Shown here: piece by piece, positions 20,379 to 32,470 of the stretch
Layout of the letters: every line of letters starts with the position of its first letter
Numbering within the stretch: the first letter of the stretch is position 1
Assembly (NCBI GenBank): GCA_025084515.1
Contig: JAJAGP010001648.1
Span: 107,893-171,892 of the forward strand
From: Ancistrus triradiatus
Lineage: Eukaryota > Chordata > Actinopteri > Siluriformes > Loricariidae
Direction of reading: 5' to 3'
Length of the DNA stretch: 64,000 bases
Program-made: the position numbers and the translations under genes
The notes under the pieces: generated by a model
Databases searched by the model: none
What the model saw: the letters and a program-made list of their open reading frames with translations, nothing else
Told to the model about the DNA's origin: nothing

Positions 20379-22018
20379 TGTGTGTTGTGAAATGCTGTTT
20401 AACATGTTTCATGGCCTTGTTTCACTGAAGTCTGTTTTCCTTCAGCCTGGGAACCTTCTGGATCTGTGAATTTACTTATTTCTAAGAAAGAATGTGATGC
20501 TTTTATGTTAAGATCAGTGCTAACATTAATTTCCAAATGTGAATTCATAAGAATTTCATTAGATGTGTTAATCAGCATTTCCCAAATCTAGTACTGTAGC
20601 TCCTCTCACTTTTTTTAACCAGTGCTTAAGAACAAAGTCAGAGACTGTACAGTGCAAAATGGAGACTAAAGTTAGGAAAGGTTCATGCAGAGTATTTGGA
20701 AAAGGTAAAGTTGTGTAGTAAATGTAGTGTAGTAAAAAAAGTTTAGGCACCCTTGGTCAAATCATGTTTTGTAGATTTTTTTAGGGTAGGCCGCATCTGA
20801 AGGGACCCCTTATGGATCCTGACCAGGAAAGATGGGGTTAAAATGTGCAAAATACAAACGTATTATTATTTTTATTATTATTATTATTATTAATGTAGTG
20901 CCATTCCCAAGTCATACTGAACTTATAAACTACAAAACCTTATCAAGAAAAAAACCCAGGCGACACGGTGGCTGGGGGAGTAGCACCACCGCCTCACAGC
21001 AAGAAGGTCCTCGGTTCAATCCCAGGGTCAAGTGGTTTCTGTGTGGAGTCTGCATGTCCTCCCTGTGTTCACGTGGGTTTACTCTGGGTACTCCGGTTTC
21101 CTGCCACAGTCCAAAGACATGCATGCTAGGTTAATTGATTACACTAAAACTGACATTGACTTGAGTGTGTGTATATATATGACTAGTCTTGATGCAACCT
21201 TGGGTAGTGACTGCTGATAGTGACTTGAAATAAATCAAATAAACTAACAAACAAACAAAAAACAGGATTAAAAAACTAAATAGGTTATCACAGTAACATT
21301 TGAGGACATGACTGGGAGACAAGTTTAGTCACAAAAGTTACTGGACTTGCTAATAGTTCTTTAAACTTCAAAAAAGTCATAGTTAAGCTTGTTCCCTGCC
21401 AACTTTGTGTGAACATCTTATTTTAACATAACTTTCCCAAGGGTTCCCAAAGTATTACATATGAATGTATGTCTAAAATGGGTTCCGAAATGTTATTATG
21501 GTCAAGTCTTATGTATGATTATGATTATGTGCATTGCCTTTGGGGTCAGATTAGTGCAAAACTCTTTTTCTCTGAGTAATTATTTTTTTAAAATGTTAAG
21601 GTGTGATGTTTGAGCTTAAGGTTGGTGTTATTCTTTAAGCTCCATAACTTTTAATCAATCTGATTTTTTTTAAAGATCATTAATTATGGGATTAACAGCT
21701 GGATAAGGGCCGGCGGATGATCCAATCTTGCCACAATAAGCCATAGCCAACTATGTTGGATTGGACCACTGGAACTCGAACTGAGCTATTAAACTGCTGC
21801 ACCACCCAAAAGGCTAATTATGTTGTGCTATGACATATTATGGTATATTATATTTTATGACTGGCTGTGAAATAAATTAATGAGAATATAATGATCCCAG
21901 CAAAGCCTGTAATACTGAAATCTTACTTATTTCTACCTTTCACTGTATTGTTGAGCAAAACAAAGTACACATTGTTTGGTGTTGTTCGCTGAAACTGAGT
22001 ATGCATTGTTAAGACTTA
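20379..22018. other. Region downstream of the Ig gene
   Basis: Presumed 3' UTR to about 20750, then a TTA-rich microsatellite (about 20861-20893) and a SINE-like repeat (separate entry). About 21690-21810 looks like a reversed tRNA-like SINE head (GGAACTCGAACTGAGC). No gene is seen. Confidence 0.5.
20945..21250 (+). repeat. SINE-like repeat with B-box-like motif
   Basis: Starts GGCGACACGGTGGC, has GGTTCAATCCC at about 21013 and continues through GCATGTCCTCCCTGTGTTC and GGTTAATTGATTACACTAAA to a TAAATCAAATAAAC tail. The reverse of this unit is found at 22.98, 30.72, 39.73 and 40.4 kb. Confidence 0.7.
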
Positions 22019-22537
22019 CCGTATTTTTCGGACCATAAGGCGCACTTAAAATCCTTTAACTTTCTCACAAATCGACAGTGCGCCTTTAAATGCGGTGCGT
22101 CTAATGTATGAATTAATTCTGGTTGTGCTTTCTGACCTAGAACCGATTGTAGATGGTACACGGCGCTCATAAATCTGTCAAAATGTTTTAGCACGGCCTT
22201 GGTAAGTTACGAAGCTCACGGCCACCGTAGTGCGCATCATCACAGAGTAATACGGTATGTGCTTCAGCATTAGGGTACGTGCATTCATTCATTTATTTTC
22301 GAAGCAGTACAACATGGACATAGAGCAGCTGCGAGAGAATTCAACATTAACGAATCAATGATACGGAAGTGGAGGTAAAGAAGACCAAACTGAGCTTCTG
22401 AGGGAACTTAAGAGTTTTGTTTAATTTAATGCGTCTTATAACCCGGTGCGCTTTATGTATGAAAATATACCCGGTAGCAGCCGATCGTTGATATTGTGTC
22501 TTATAATCCGGTGCGCTTTATGGTCCGAAAAATACGG
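22019..22537. mobile_element. Pogo/Tigger-like MITE
   Basis: Terminal inverted repeats CCGTATTTTTCGGACCATAA at 22019 and its complement ending at 22537, flanked by TA on each side (22017-22018, 22538-22539). The interior at about 22320-22380 encodes a scrap like a pogo CENP-B-type HTH (HRAAAREFNINESMIRKWR). It is non-autonomous. Confidence 0.85.
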
Positions 22538-22865
22538 TAATGATTTCATTGTGATATTATTAATGTCAGATGACATTTAATGAGTGCTCATTCCCGAAGG
22601 ATAGGTCTTTTCCAAGTGTATGACAGGGAGGTTAATTGTGTCAGGGAAAGAAAGTGTTTCCGTTCCTAAACAAAGTACATATGGCCAAAAAGAAATGATT
22701 GGAAACCACTGTGTTTAAACACAAGAAACATCTGGGCAATCTCCAAAGGCTGAGGAATAAGGCGTGAATCGCTGTAGGAAGGGGTGGGTGAAATTTTGAA
22801 AAGCCTCCAGTCTCCATAGGGAAAGCATTTTTAGTCAAAGGCCTACATTCACGCATATGAAGGGG

Positions 22866-23815
22866 GAAATGCCTGTCCAAACACAGTCTGACTAAACTAT
22901 CTTCTATTGTGTATGAAATATAAACAAAAGTGAAAACACATGGATTAAAGGGCTTGACTGGTGCATGGCTCATCAATTATTCTCATTCATTCACTTTCTT
23001 ATCTGCTTAAACCTGAACAGGGCTGCGGGAGAGCCGGTGCCTAGCCGGCGGAACAGGGCGCAAGGCAGGAACAACCCTAGACAGGGTGCCAATCCATTGT
23101 AGGGCACATACACTCACACACTAGGGGCACTTTAGAGGCACCAATTAACCCAACACACGTCTTTGAAATGTCGGAGGAAACCAGAGCATCCAGAGTATAC
23201 CCACACGAACATACAGACTCCACACAGAAAGGACCCAGTCCACTCCATCTTGGGATCGAACCCAGGATGTGAGGCGCCAGTGAGCCCACCGAGCCGATTC
23301 GTCTCACATTTTTAAAATCATGAATCTCATGGCAGCAGAAGGAAGTTGAAGAGACAATTCAGCTGACTATGATAGTAAAACATTCGAACATGGATGGAAC
23401 TCAGTGCCAAAAAGTTACACCCATTTCTTTTCACCCATTTATCCTCTACATGTGCTCCAGTTTCTTCCCACATTCCACAGACCTGCATTGATGGGTCCAT
23501 GACTAGTGTGTTGATATAACCTTGTGTCTGTTGTGAACATAGCCATTGATGCTGATGTGTCGTTAATTAAAAGCTAATTAATAAACAAACAATGAACTTA
23601 TGGGCAACCTGCAGTGCACAGGATGCTGGCTAGGACTCCAGTCGGACCCTATGCTGGAGAGAATCCATCAGCAATAGTAGACAACAGTAGTAGAAAAGAA
23701 ATGGAGATAGCAGTTTCACTTGAAGTGGATTGCACTACAATTGATATCTACATCAGTTCCACTCATTCCTTATGACTACTTGGCATGCAACTGGTCTACA
23801 TACTTCCACTGCGTA
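22866..23815 (+). pseudogene. Decayed copy of the 5' end of the Ig gene
   Basis: Aligns with 18420-18990 of the intact Ig gene: first the 5' flank (CCTGTCCAAACACA, GAAAACACATGG), then GTTGAAGAGACA and ATGGATGGAACTCAGTGCC, then GGCAACCTGCAGTGCACAGG just before the start codon, then domain 1 with GAAATGGAGATAGCAGT and ACTTGGCATGCAACTGG. The signal peptide is mostly deleted, about 130 bp of domain 1 is missing, a stop follows, and two repeats (22.98-23.31 and about 23.41-23.60 kb) interrupt the 5' part. Domains 2-4, the membrane helix and the tail are absent. It is a broken tandem duplicate on the same strand. Confidence 0.65.
22980..23312 (-). repeat. SINE-like repeat inserted in the Ig pseudogene
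   Basis: Begins ATTCATTCACTTTCTTATCT, runs through GGTGCCAATCCATTGTAGGG and GGAGGAAACCAGAGC and ends with a reversed B box (GGGATCGAACCCAGGATG). About 330 bp, the same unit as at 39.73-40.07 kb. Confidence 0.75.
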
Positions 23816-24785
23816 ACATAGATATTGTCTCATGCAAAACACATCTGTTTCTTATGTATTTTAGCACACTGAATCCAAATATGTTTTCAGAATATCGCTA
23901 TCACATGTTGCATATCATTACATATAGTATATACTGTACATATGAAACAGTGCTCTACAGTATTTGAAGCAAAAAGTTTAATTAACATTGTTTGTGAAGT
24001 GTTTTTGAAAGCACAAGCCTAGGTAAATGAGTCACCAGGAGCCTGCAGAAACACGACTGGACATGCTGGGACACGCAAACAGTACCCAATCTTGAGTAGC
24101 AGTTCCCTGTCAGTTGCAAGCTAGAACTCAAATGTTTAAACATCTCTGGTGCAGTGTATTTTCCACTTTGCTCTAAAGTTGTGCTTTTGAAACTGTAAAT
24201 AGTCCAAATTCTTTAGGTGGCTGAAGTACACGTTGTTTACTTAAGTAAAAGTACTACTGATCTGATAAAAATCCTCAGTTGAAGTACAGATTACGAAAAG
24301 TAGAAGTATACTATGCACTTAAAGTAAAAAGAGTAAAAGTATTTTTTAAAAAGTCTTTCTAACTCAATTTTCCATCAGGGTATCTTTTGTTGAGGGTAAG
24401 AGATACACATGCATGACACGGAGGGTACAAATACCTAAAAATACTTAAGCACAGTAACTTTGTTGCTTACCATCTCTGACCTGCAGTGAGTTGACATTCA
24501 ATTCCCAAAAATGTTCTTTCTACACCTCATTAAAAATGCTACATGAATTAATTTGGTGGTAGAGTGGGTGACCAAGATAGAAGTTGAGCCCCACATAGTT
24601 GGTGTGTCACATGTCAGGCTTCGCATGCATAGGTAACAGGTCACGCCTTATGCCTCTTGACATTCCTATGGTTTGGAAAGAACCCAAAGATCACGCTTCA
24701 GATTACTACTTCTGCTTGACAAATACAAATGAGAATCCAAACATCCTAGTAAATATCCTAATTCATCATCTGGTATAAGGCCAGG
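23816..24785. other. AT-rich DNA with a dispersed repeat
   Basis: About 24225-24345 holds ACTTAAGTAAAAGTACTACT and a related unit, repeated at 26.34-26.46 kb. The remainder is unassigned. No gene. Confidence 0.5.
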
Positions 24786-25320
24786 AGCACACAATCAGAA
24801 ATGACCTGTGCCAGAGCCTCCAAAAACATGAGACTGAGAGACGTTGAGTCTTTATTGTGCAAAAAAAGAAGCCTTATGTTAAACATGTCCAGAAGTAGCG
24901 ACCATGAACTTTACATGGATCATCACACAGTGGAAATGTGTATTGTGGTCAGACCATCATATTCCAGGTCTTTTATTGGAAGAAATGGATCCGGACCAAA
25001 GATGAAAAGGACCATCCAGACTGTTATGAGGAACACTATAAGTGGTCATAAACTTGTAAATAACTCATGAAAGAATAAAGTGCTGTTAAAACCAAGCACA
25101 CCATTGTTTTTCTTGTACAATTCTCAATAAGTTTGATGTGTTACATGACCTTCGTCCCATTGGAAATAATAAAGTTGGATCCAAAATGGCCACCATGGTC
25201 AACACCCATCTTGAAAGGTTTCCCCCTTCCCATATACTAATGTGCCACAAACATGAAGTTGATATCACCAACCATTCTCATTTTATTTAGGTGTATCCAT
25301 AGAAATGGCCCACCCTGTAC
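24786..25320 (+). mobile_element. Transposon remnant with Tc1-like scrap
   Basis: A frame at 24801-25070 has a degraded transposase look (HHTVEMCIVV, then SGPKMKRTIQTVMRN) and is followed by a conserved-looking tail (TTCTCAATAAGTTTGATGTG, CCATATACTAATGTGCCACA). I recognise the tail as a repeat type common in teleosts but cannot name it. Confidence 0.45.
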
Positions 25321-25359
25321 TTTTCTGCATTAATGCTGCCTATACTATAGTATAGTTAT

Positions 25360-25900
25360 GAGAAACTATCCAGTGAGCAGTAGTTCTCTAGGCAAAAATC
25401 CATGTAGATGCCAGAGGTCAGAGGAGAATGGCAAGGCAACAGTATCACAAATAACCCCTCGTTATACCTGAGGCATGGAGAGGAGCATCCCTGAATTCGC
25501 AATGACCCTGCAAGCAGATGGGATACAGCAGCAGAAGACCACACCCAGTGCCACTCCTGTCAGCTAAGAACAGGCAACTCAGGCTACGATTTGCACAGAC
25601 TCACCAAAACTGTACAATAAAAGATTGGCAGTATATTGCCTTATCTGATAAGTCTCAGTTTCTGCTGTGACATTCGGATGGTAAGGTCTGAATCTGGCAT
25701 AACCAACATAAAGCATGGATCCATCCTGCCTTTAATGCTGGTTCAGGCTGGTGGTGGTGTCATGGTGTGGGATTATCTTGGGACATTTTGGGTCACTTAA
25801 TACCAACTGAGCATTTTTGAAACACCACAGTATTACCTGAGGATTGATGCTGACCATGTACAATAACTCACCATGTCACAAAGATGAAATCATCCCAAAC
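25360..25900 (+). mobile_element. Tc1-like element interior (family A), decayed
   Basis: Starts ATCCAGTGAGCAGTAG and runs through AGGTCAGAGGAGAATGGCAA, GCAGCAGAAGACCACACCCA and GGTGGTGTCATGGTGTGGGA. This is the central and C-terminal transposase region of an element whose 5' end is seen in sirt3 intron 5 (61.46 kb) and whose deleted form is at 47.71-48.29 kb. Many stops. Confidence 0.7.
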
Positions 25901-26099
25901 TGGTTGTAACTGGTTGTCTGAATGAAGTTTGTACATGAGAGAACAAAGAGTGTGTAATGATGATGGATAACACTGCTGCATTGACCAAGCCCAATTAAGT
26001 AGCATACATCTTAAGGAAGCGGCACGTTTATTTATCTAAGAGGCAGACAAAAGCTATTTGTTACTTTCCACCAATTTTGCTGTCTGCCAGCCACAAGTA

Positions 26100-26845
26100 A
26101 ATACAGTGCCTTTAGAAAATCATCATACCCTGTCAATCACACCCTGAGAAGTAAAAAAGTTCAATCTAGCCTTTTCTCCCTGTATTTACTCATTATAACC
26201 CACAACATCAAAATGAAAAGAACATAAAAGTTCTCTTTAATTGTTATTCCTGGATGGGTGAACTGCCCATTTACAGCAATCATTATAAACCTTCTCATGT
26301 GTACAGCTTCACTTTCCAGATCACACATCATGCTAATTGGCAGAGGTGGCAGAAGTTCTTTACTTAAGTAAAAGTACTACTAATCTGATAAAAAAAAAAA
26401 TAGGCTTATAGCCTATATTTGACTCAAGTAGAAGTATAAAAAGTACATGTACTTAAAGTTGTGTCTCTTCAGCCACTGCAGTTACAATCAGGAGTTTTTA
26501 AGATTTCAAGTCTAAGGAGTAGAACCCTAAAGTAACACCACTACACAAAAGTGAAACGATTATTATGGCATAATTGCGCGCAGTAATTCCTTGATGACGG
26601 TCATGGTGATGTAAAAGAAAGCAATCCAAATTACAACCAAACAAAAGAAACAGGTCATTGGATGATCTGAATAACATAGAAGCCATTTGGCACATTTCTG
26701 GCGCAGTTCTGGGATGGGAGCCACAAGAGGGCAGTGAAACACTGATAAGGCACTCCATGAGAAGATGTTGACAAGCAGATGGACACTAGGAAAGGAGTTA
26801 TTACTTAACTTCCAACGTGAAGAAATAAAGTCATCATCAGAGAAA
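26100..26845. other. Repeat-derived intergenic DNA
   Basis: About 26104-26340 looks like a Tc1-type terminal piece (TACAGTGCCTTTAGAAAATC). About 26342-26470 repeats the ACTTAAGTAAAAGTACTACT unit of 24.2 kb. The rest is unassigned. Confidence 0.45.
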
Positions 26846-26849
26846 GGAA

Positions 26850-28192
26850 AAACATCATCAGATTTTCACACAAGTCCTAAAAGTAGATAAAGGGAATCGA
26901 GTTAAACAAATGAAACACAAATATTATACTTGGTCATTTATTTATTGAGGAAAATGATCCAATATTACATATTAGTGAGTGGCTAAAGTATGTAAACCTT
27001 TGCTTTCAGTATCTGGTGTGACCCCCCTGTGCAGCAATAACTGCAGCTAAACGTTTCCTGTAACTGTTGATCAGTCCTGCACACCGGCTTGGAGGAATTT
27101 TAGCCCATTCCTCCGTACAGAACAGCTTCAGCTCTGGGATGTTGGTGGGTTTCCTCACATTAGCTGCTCACTTCAGGTCCTTCCACAACATTTCGATTGG
27201 ATTAAGGTCAGGACTTTGACTTGGCCATTCCAAAACATGAACTTTATTCTTCTTTAGCCATTCTTTGGTAGAACAGCTTGTGTGCTTAGGGTCGTTGTCT
27301 TGCTGCATGACCCACCTTCTCTTGAGATTCAGTTCATGGACAGATGTCCTGACATTTTTCCTTTAGAATTCTCTGATATAATTCAGAATTCATTGTTCCA
27401 TCAATGATGGCAAGCCGTCCTGGTCCAGATGCAGCAAAAACAGACCCAAACCATGATACTACCACCACCATGTTTCACAGATGGGATAAGGTTCTTATGC
27501 TGGAATGCAGTGTTTTCCTTTCTCCAAACATAACGAGTTTTTTTTTAAATCAAAAAGTTCTATTTTGGTCTCATCCATCCACAAAACATTCTTCCAATAG
27601 CCTTCTGGCTTGTCCACGTGATCTTTAGCAAACTGCAGACGAGCAGCAATGTTCTTTTTGGAGAGCAGTGGCTTTCTCCTTGCAACCCTGCCATGCACAC
27701 CATTGTTGTTCAGTGTTCTTCTGATGGTGGGCTCATGAACATTAACATTAGCCAATGTGAGAGAGGCCTTCAGTTGCTTAGAAGTTACCCTGGGGTCCTT
27801 TGTGACCTCACCAGCTATTACACGTCTTGCTCTTGGAGTGATCTTTGTTGGTTGACCACTCCTGGGGAGGGTAACAATGGTCTTGAATTTCCTCCATTTG
27901 TACACAATCTGTCTGACTGTTTTTTTTTTTGGAGTCCAAACTCTTTTAGAGATGGTTTTGTAACCTTTTCCAGCCTGATGAGCATCAACAGCTCTTTTTC
28001 TGAGGTCCTCAGAAATCTCCTTTGTTCGTGCCATCATACACTTCCACAAACGTGTTGTGAAGAGCAGACTTTGATAGATCCCTGTTCTTTAAATAAAACA
28101 GGGTTAATTTTTTCAATAAGTAAATGACCATGTATAATATTTTTGTCTCATTTGTTTAACTGGGTCATATTTATGCAGAAATATAGTCACAA
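26850..28192 (-). mobile_element. Tc1-like transposon, longest copy (family B), inactive
   Basis: The minus strand encodes a transposase start at about 28037 (MARTKEISEDLRKRAVDAHQ) with an HTH region (TISKRV.TPKKKTVRQIV), the GRPRR-like PRSGQPTKITPRARR, a second HTH (TSKQLKASLTLANVNV, PTIRRTLNNNGV) and WMDETKIELF with the first catalytic Asp. The frame is then lost near 27500. The C-terminal half continues in other frames to about 27000. One end lacks part of the terminal repeat. It is a fossil. Confidence 0.9.
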
Positions 28193-29282
28193 AAAGTGAC
28201 TACTTAAATGGGTTTAATAATTATCTATTGTCACTGCATTTAATGTATTAAAGGCAGTGTAATGTTAGTAAAGTGGGTTGGTCGGTTTAATACACACATG
28301 AATGTTTGTACTATAAAAATTAATGATTATCTTTGTTTATGCAGTATCTAATTATAAGTTGTATAAAGTCATCTGAAGAGCTTTTACTTTAACATATATT
28401 ATTTCATACATAAATACATTTTTGTTACCGTAGCTTGATATATTTACATTTATAGCATTTAGCAGACGTCCTTATCCAAAGTGACTTACAGCTGATATGG
28501 TCTTACAGACCAAGCAATTGTGGGTTATGGACTTTTCTCACAGACACAACAGTGACCCAACTTCTGATCCATAGTCCAATACTTTAACGACTAAGCCACC
28601 AGGTCCACCATAATCCATCATATATCAGTCACTCAAAGAAAGATTTCACCTCAGGTTAAACTTTATGTATTGTTAAACCGTATGTAAATATTAATACACA
28701 CAAAACATATTTTTTTTATACATGCAAGCTTTTCATATAAACCTTATTGCTGTTTGCACTGCAAGAACTTTTAAATGCATCAAATGACAACCACACAATT
28801 TAAATTCACAAATGCATGAAGGAAGCCTACTTAGTAGATAACTAGCTTAGGTAGAATAAAAAAAAAAGGCCACATAAACTCTGAGGGACTAAAAGCCTTT
28901 TGAATTGCATTGAAAACACACATATTCCTAAATTATAAAAAAAGACCATCCAGACCCTCAGGAACTGCTGTTTCCAGCAGCTGATACTTACCACCAAACC
29001 ACAGGAGCTGCCCACTAATTAGGGGCTCTAGGACTTACAATCGCACACTAACTGCAAGAATTATCTTCACCATTTTATGTAGGAATCCTCTGGACTCTTG
29101 TGTGAAGGAATATACCTTCTTTTAAACACATACCATTATTAGCAGAGGGACTATGAGTTCTATCAATAGACTAGAATACAGTCATTGAACTGAACAAGAA
29201 GGAGTTGTTGGGGTCAAAAGAAAGAAACTTTATAAAAATTAATGTAATGATGCTATATGTAAGTGATTACAATACTAGAGTG
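28193..29282. other. Intergenic DNA with one SINE
   Basis: About 28445-28612 is a minus-strand copy of the SINE seen at 2061 (GCATTTAGCAGACGTCCTTA). About 28950-29015 has CCCTCAGGAACTGCTGTTTC, shared with 10.22 kb. The rest is AT-rich and unassigned. Confidence 0.6.
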
Positions 29283-30010
29283 AAAGGATAAGTTCATTGG
29301 GGAAAACTGTACAATTGAAAGGAGGCTCTAGCACCCTGTTGGGCCTCTAGCTTAGATAAAAGATGAGATATAGTTGGGCATGGAGGCATACAGGTTCCGT
29401 ATGGTATTATGTGGCTCAGTTGCCCACAGATGTTGCAGCTGGGCCTGTAGATCCTGCACACTCTTGGGCTGCTGAAGCTGGTGTCCCAGCTGGTCCCATG
29501 AATGCTCGATTGGTGATAAATCTGGAGACCAGGCAGGAAGTGTTTCACTCTAGCAGGGACAATCCTGGGAAACACTTGCTGTGTTTGGGCGAGCATTCTC
29601 CTGCTGAAAACTGCCAGTTGGAAGCCCTGCCATGACAGGCAAGGCATGCGGCCGCAGCTAGGTCAGAACAGCCTAGATGGCAGAAAATTCGTCGAAATGT
29701 CCATCCTGCTTCTCTCAGTCCAATGATGAACCCTCTCAAAGTCTGTCAACTGGGCAAAATGTCTTCGAGTGTGTCGTAGAGGCATGTCTAGCAGTCAGAG
29801 CTCTCACCAAGAGGTACACTACCCAAAAATAGTCTCTGAGAGTCTTTTATAGGGTAGTGGTGGAAGCAATTTTACGCCCTTTGTGGCAAGACCCAGTGTC
29901 TAATCAGACCACACCTGTAAACACTTACATATCTGCCTGAGACAGAACTGCATGCCAAGTTTTGCAGCGATCCGACATTTCTATCTGGGTGCATTATTGT
30001 TTTTGTGGTT
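29283..30010 (-). mobile_element. Tc1-like element (family C), decayed, minus orientation
   Basis: Reverse complement of the element at 31.68-32.47 kb: it begins GAAAGGATAAGTTCATTGGG, has CACCCTGTTGGGCCTCTAGC and TCCATGAATGCTCGATTGGT-like transposase code (minus strand), and ends with GTGGCAAGACCCAGTGTCTA. Frameshifted. Confidence 0.75.
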
Positions 30011-31376
30011 GAGCATTATATAAGACAATTCTCTGGCCACTTATAACAGCCAGTAGTGAAGAATAGTCCAAAAAGTTTTGGGTTTTTTTTGCAGCAAATA
30101 AAATGGGTCCAATTTATAAGGAAACTCTTCCACCAGCAGAAGAAAACGCGAGTTCTCGGTATTAACAAAAGCCTAGAATCCCTTTATAATTTCCGTTATC
30201 TGACTAGTGATTATAAATTTGGAAGATGAAGCTATTAATGCTAATATTACCAGTCAGACATGTAAAGGGAGAGATATACAGCATCAGCAGCTTTGTTGGG
30301 TTAAGAGCTGGACTTAAAGGATCCATGAAGGAACCTCTGAGCAGCCGTAGATGGTGTTTAATGAAAGATGCAGAGTTTAACACCACCAAACGTCTTGAAG
30401 AAAATAATGTATGATCCATCCAGAGGAGCATGAATGAGGCACTTGAGAAGAACTTGGTGGACTGTAAGCTTTATTAACATAATATGAAATGTTAAAACTA
30501 CAGCACGACTTTTATAGCATATATTTCTATAAAAGAAATATGGAACAAGCAGTTCCTGTTCCTGTTTTCAACATGCTGTTATTGTTGTAAACGGCACCTT
30601 GTCATTCATTTCAATACTGCGTTGTCACTCTCTGCGACTGTTATTTTTGCACAATATTGCTATATGTTACTTTATTTACTTAACATCGCTATCAGCACCA
30701 GTGGATATTTCAGTGACACAGAAGGTTACATCTATAAACAAGGTTACATCAAGACTAGCCATATATACACACTCAAGTCAATGCCAATTTAGCGTAATGT
30801 CTTTGGAGAGAAAACCTGGAGCAAACCCACATGGACACGGGGAGGACATGCAGACTCCAGACAGAAAGGACTCCAGGATCTGATCCACCCTGTGATCAAA
30901 CCCAGGACCTTCTTGCTGTGAGGCAGCGGTGCTACCCACCAAGCCACCATGCCACTCTTAGCACTGTGTAGAAGACCCTAGAAACAACATATAATATCCC
31001 ACCCTTTCTGATTTGTGAATTCTGTCATTTCAGCAATAACCATCATTAACAGTTACATAAAACAAGCATAAAACAGTCTCCAACGACAAGCTGATCTCAG
31101 TAAATTATGGCATTCTCGCACTCTGAAAAGGGCACCTTTCCAACAAGGAAGCTTGCCACATTATTATTTGCAAAGCGACTGCAGGTGCCAGACGTGCTAT
31201 GTATTATCCCCAAAGGATTCTTTCTTTGTCCTTAACACCTGAGATTATCATTTATGTTGAGGCGAGGTAGAGTGGATACGAAGTTAACTGTTTGGAAGAA
31301 ACCTTTAGGTCTTTTGGGGGTGTTTTAATAATCAGGAATATGGCAAAAAGGATGAACTAATTAAAGTTACATATCA
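30011..31376. other. Intergenic DNA with one SINE-like repeat
   Basis: 30720-30957 is a minus-strand copy of the 20.95 kb repeat (CACATGGACACGGGGAGGAC; reversed B box GATCAAACCCAGGACC). The flanking sequence is unassigned. Confidence 0.55.
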
Positions 31377-31500
31377 TTGGAAAATAAATCATTTAGAAAA
31401 ATAGCAACAACTTTGAAAGTTTCAACAAGTCCAGTGGCCAAATCCATCAAACGTTACCATGAAACTGGCCCAGGAAAGGAAGATCATGTACATCCTCTGC
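31377..31500 (+). mobile_element. Tc1 transposase HTH scrap
   Basis: Encodes NKSFRKIATTLKVSTSPVAK then SIKRYHETG, the first helix-turn-helix of a Tc1-type transposase. The downstream sequence does not continue the protein. Confidence 0.6.
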
Positions 31501-31679
31501 TGCAGATGTTAAATTCAGTAAAGTTTACAGCTGAAATAAACGTTTTATGGAGCTCTAGCAGCAAACGCATCTCACTATCAAACTATTTGTTTGCATCAGA
31601 AGGAAGGAAGGAAGAAAAATCATGTTGAAAAGCTATTAATATATCTACCGGTAATCTAAAGTTGTAATATTATTAAGAA

Positions 31680-32470
31680 CATACACTCATTGACAAAAAA
31701 ATAACGCAGAAAGACAGAAACGTCAGATTTCTGCAAAACTCAGCATGCAGTTGTGTCTCAGAGCATTATGTAAATTATAACAAGTGTGGTTCTGCTTAGA
31801 CACTGGGGCTTGCCACAAGAGGGTGTAAAAGTGTTTCCCCTGTTGCCCTATAAAAAGGCTCTCAGAGGATACTTTTGGGCCTCTTGGTGAGAGATCATGG
31901 ACTGCTAGACATGCCTTGACAATGCAATAGAAGAAATTTTGCCCAGCTGACAGACTCTGAGAGGGCACATCATTGGACGGACATCTTCAATCCTGCCTTT
32001 GCTGTGGAGCGACCCACTGCCCCAAATGCGGGTGTGATCTGGGGAGCCATCACATATCACAGTCATATAACAGCCTTAGTAGTGATGCAAGGGACACTAA
32101 CAGACCAGCATCCTGGGACCACAAGTTGCCTCTCATGGAAGGGCTTCCATCTGGCATTTTTCAGCAGGATAATGCTCGCCCACGCACAGCAAGTTCCCCA
32201 GGAAAGTCTCCACCACTTTATAACACTTTCTTTGCCTGCCCAGTTGCCAGATTTTTCAGCAATCTGGTATGTATGGGACCAGCTGTTACGGCTGCTTCGG
32301 CGACCTGTGAGTGTGCAGGATTCCATACGGAACCTGTATGCCTTCATTCTCAACTATATCTCATCTTGTATCCAGGCTAGAGGCGGCCCAACAGGGTACT
32401 AGAGCCTTCTTTTAAATGTAATGTAATGTAATGTTCAAAGGTTTCCCCAATAAACTTATCCTTTCACTAT
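31680..32470 (+). mobile_element. Tc1-like element (family C), decayed, plus orientation
   Basis: Begins ACACTCATTGACAAAAAAAT-like sequence at about 31682. At 32004-32400 it carries a frame with VIWGAITYHSH, the second catalytic Asp region in FQQDNARPRT (another frame), and PDFSAIWYVWDQL where the family has the third acidic residue. It ends AATAAACTTATCCTTTCACT at about 32467. The frames are interrupted. Confidence 0.8.

Noticed and set aside
27618..28127. 169-codon plus-strand frame
   Set aside because: Antisense of the Tc1 transposase on the minus strand.
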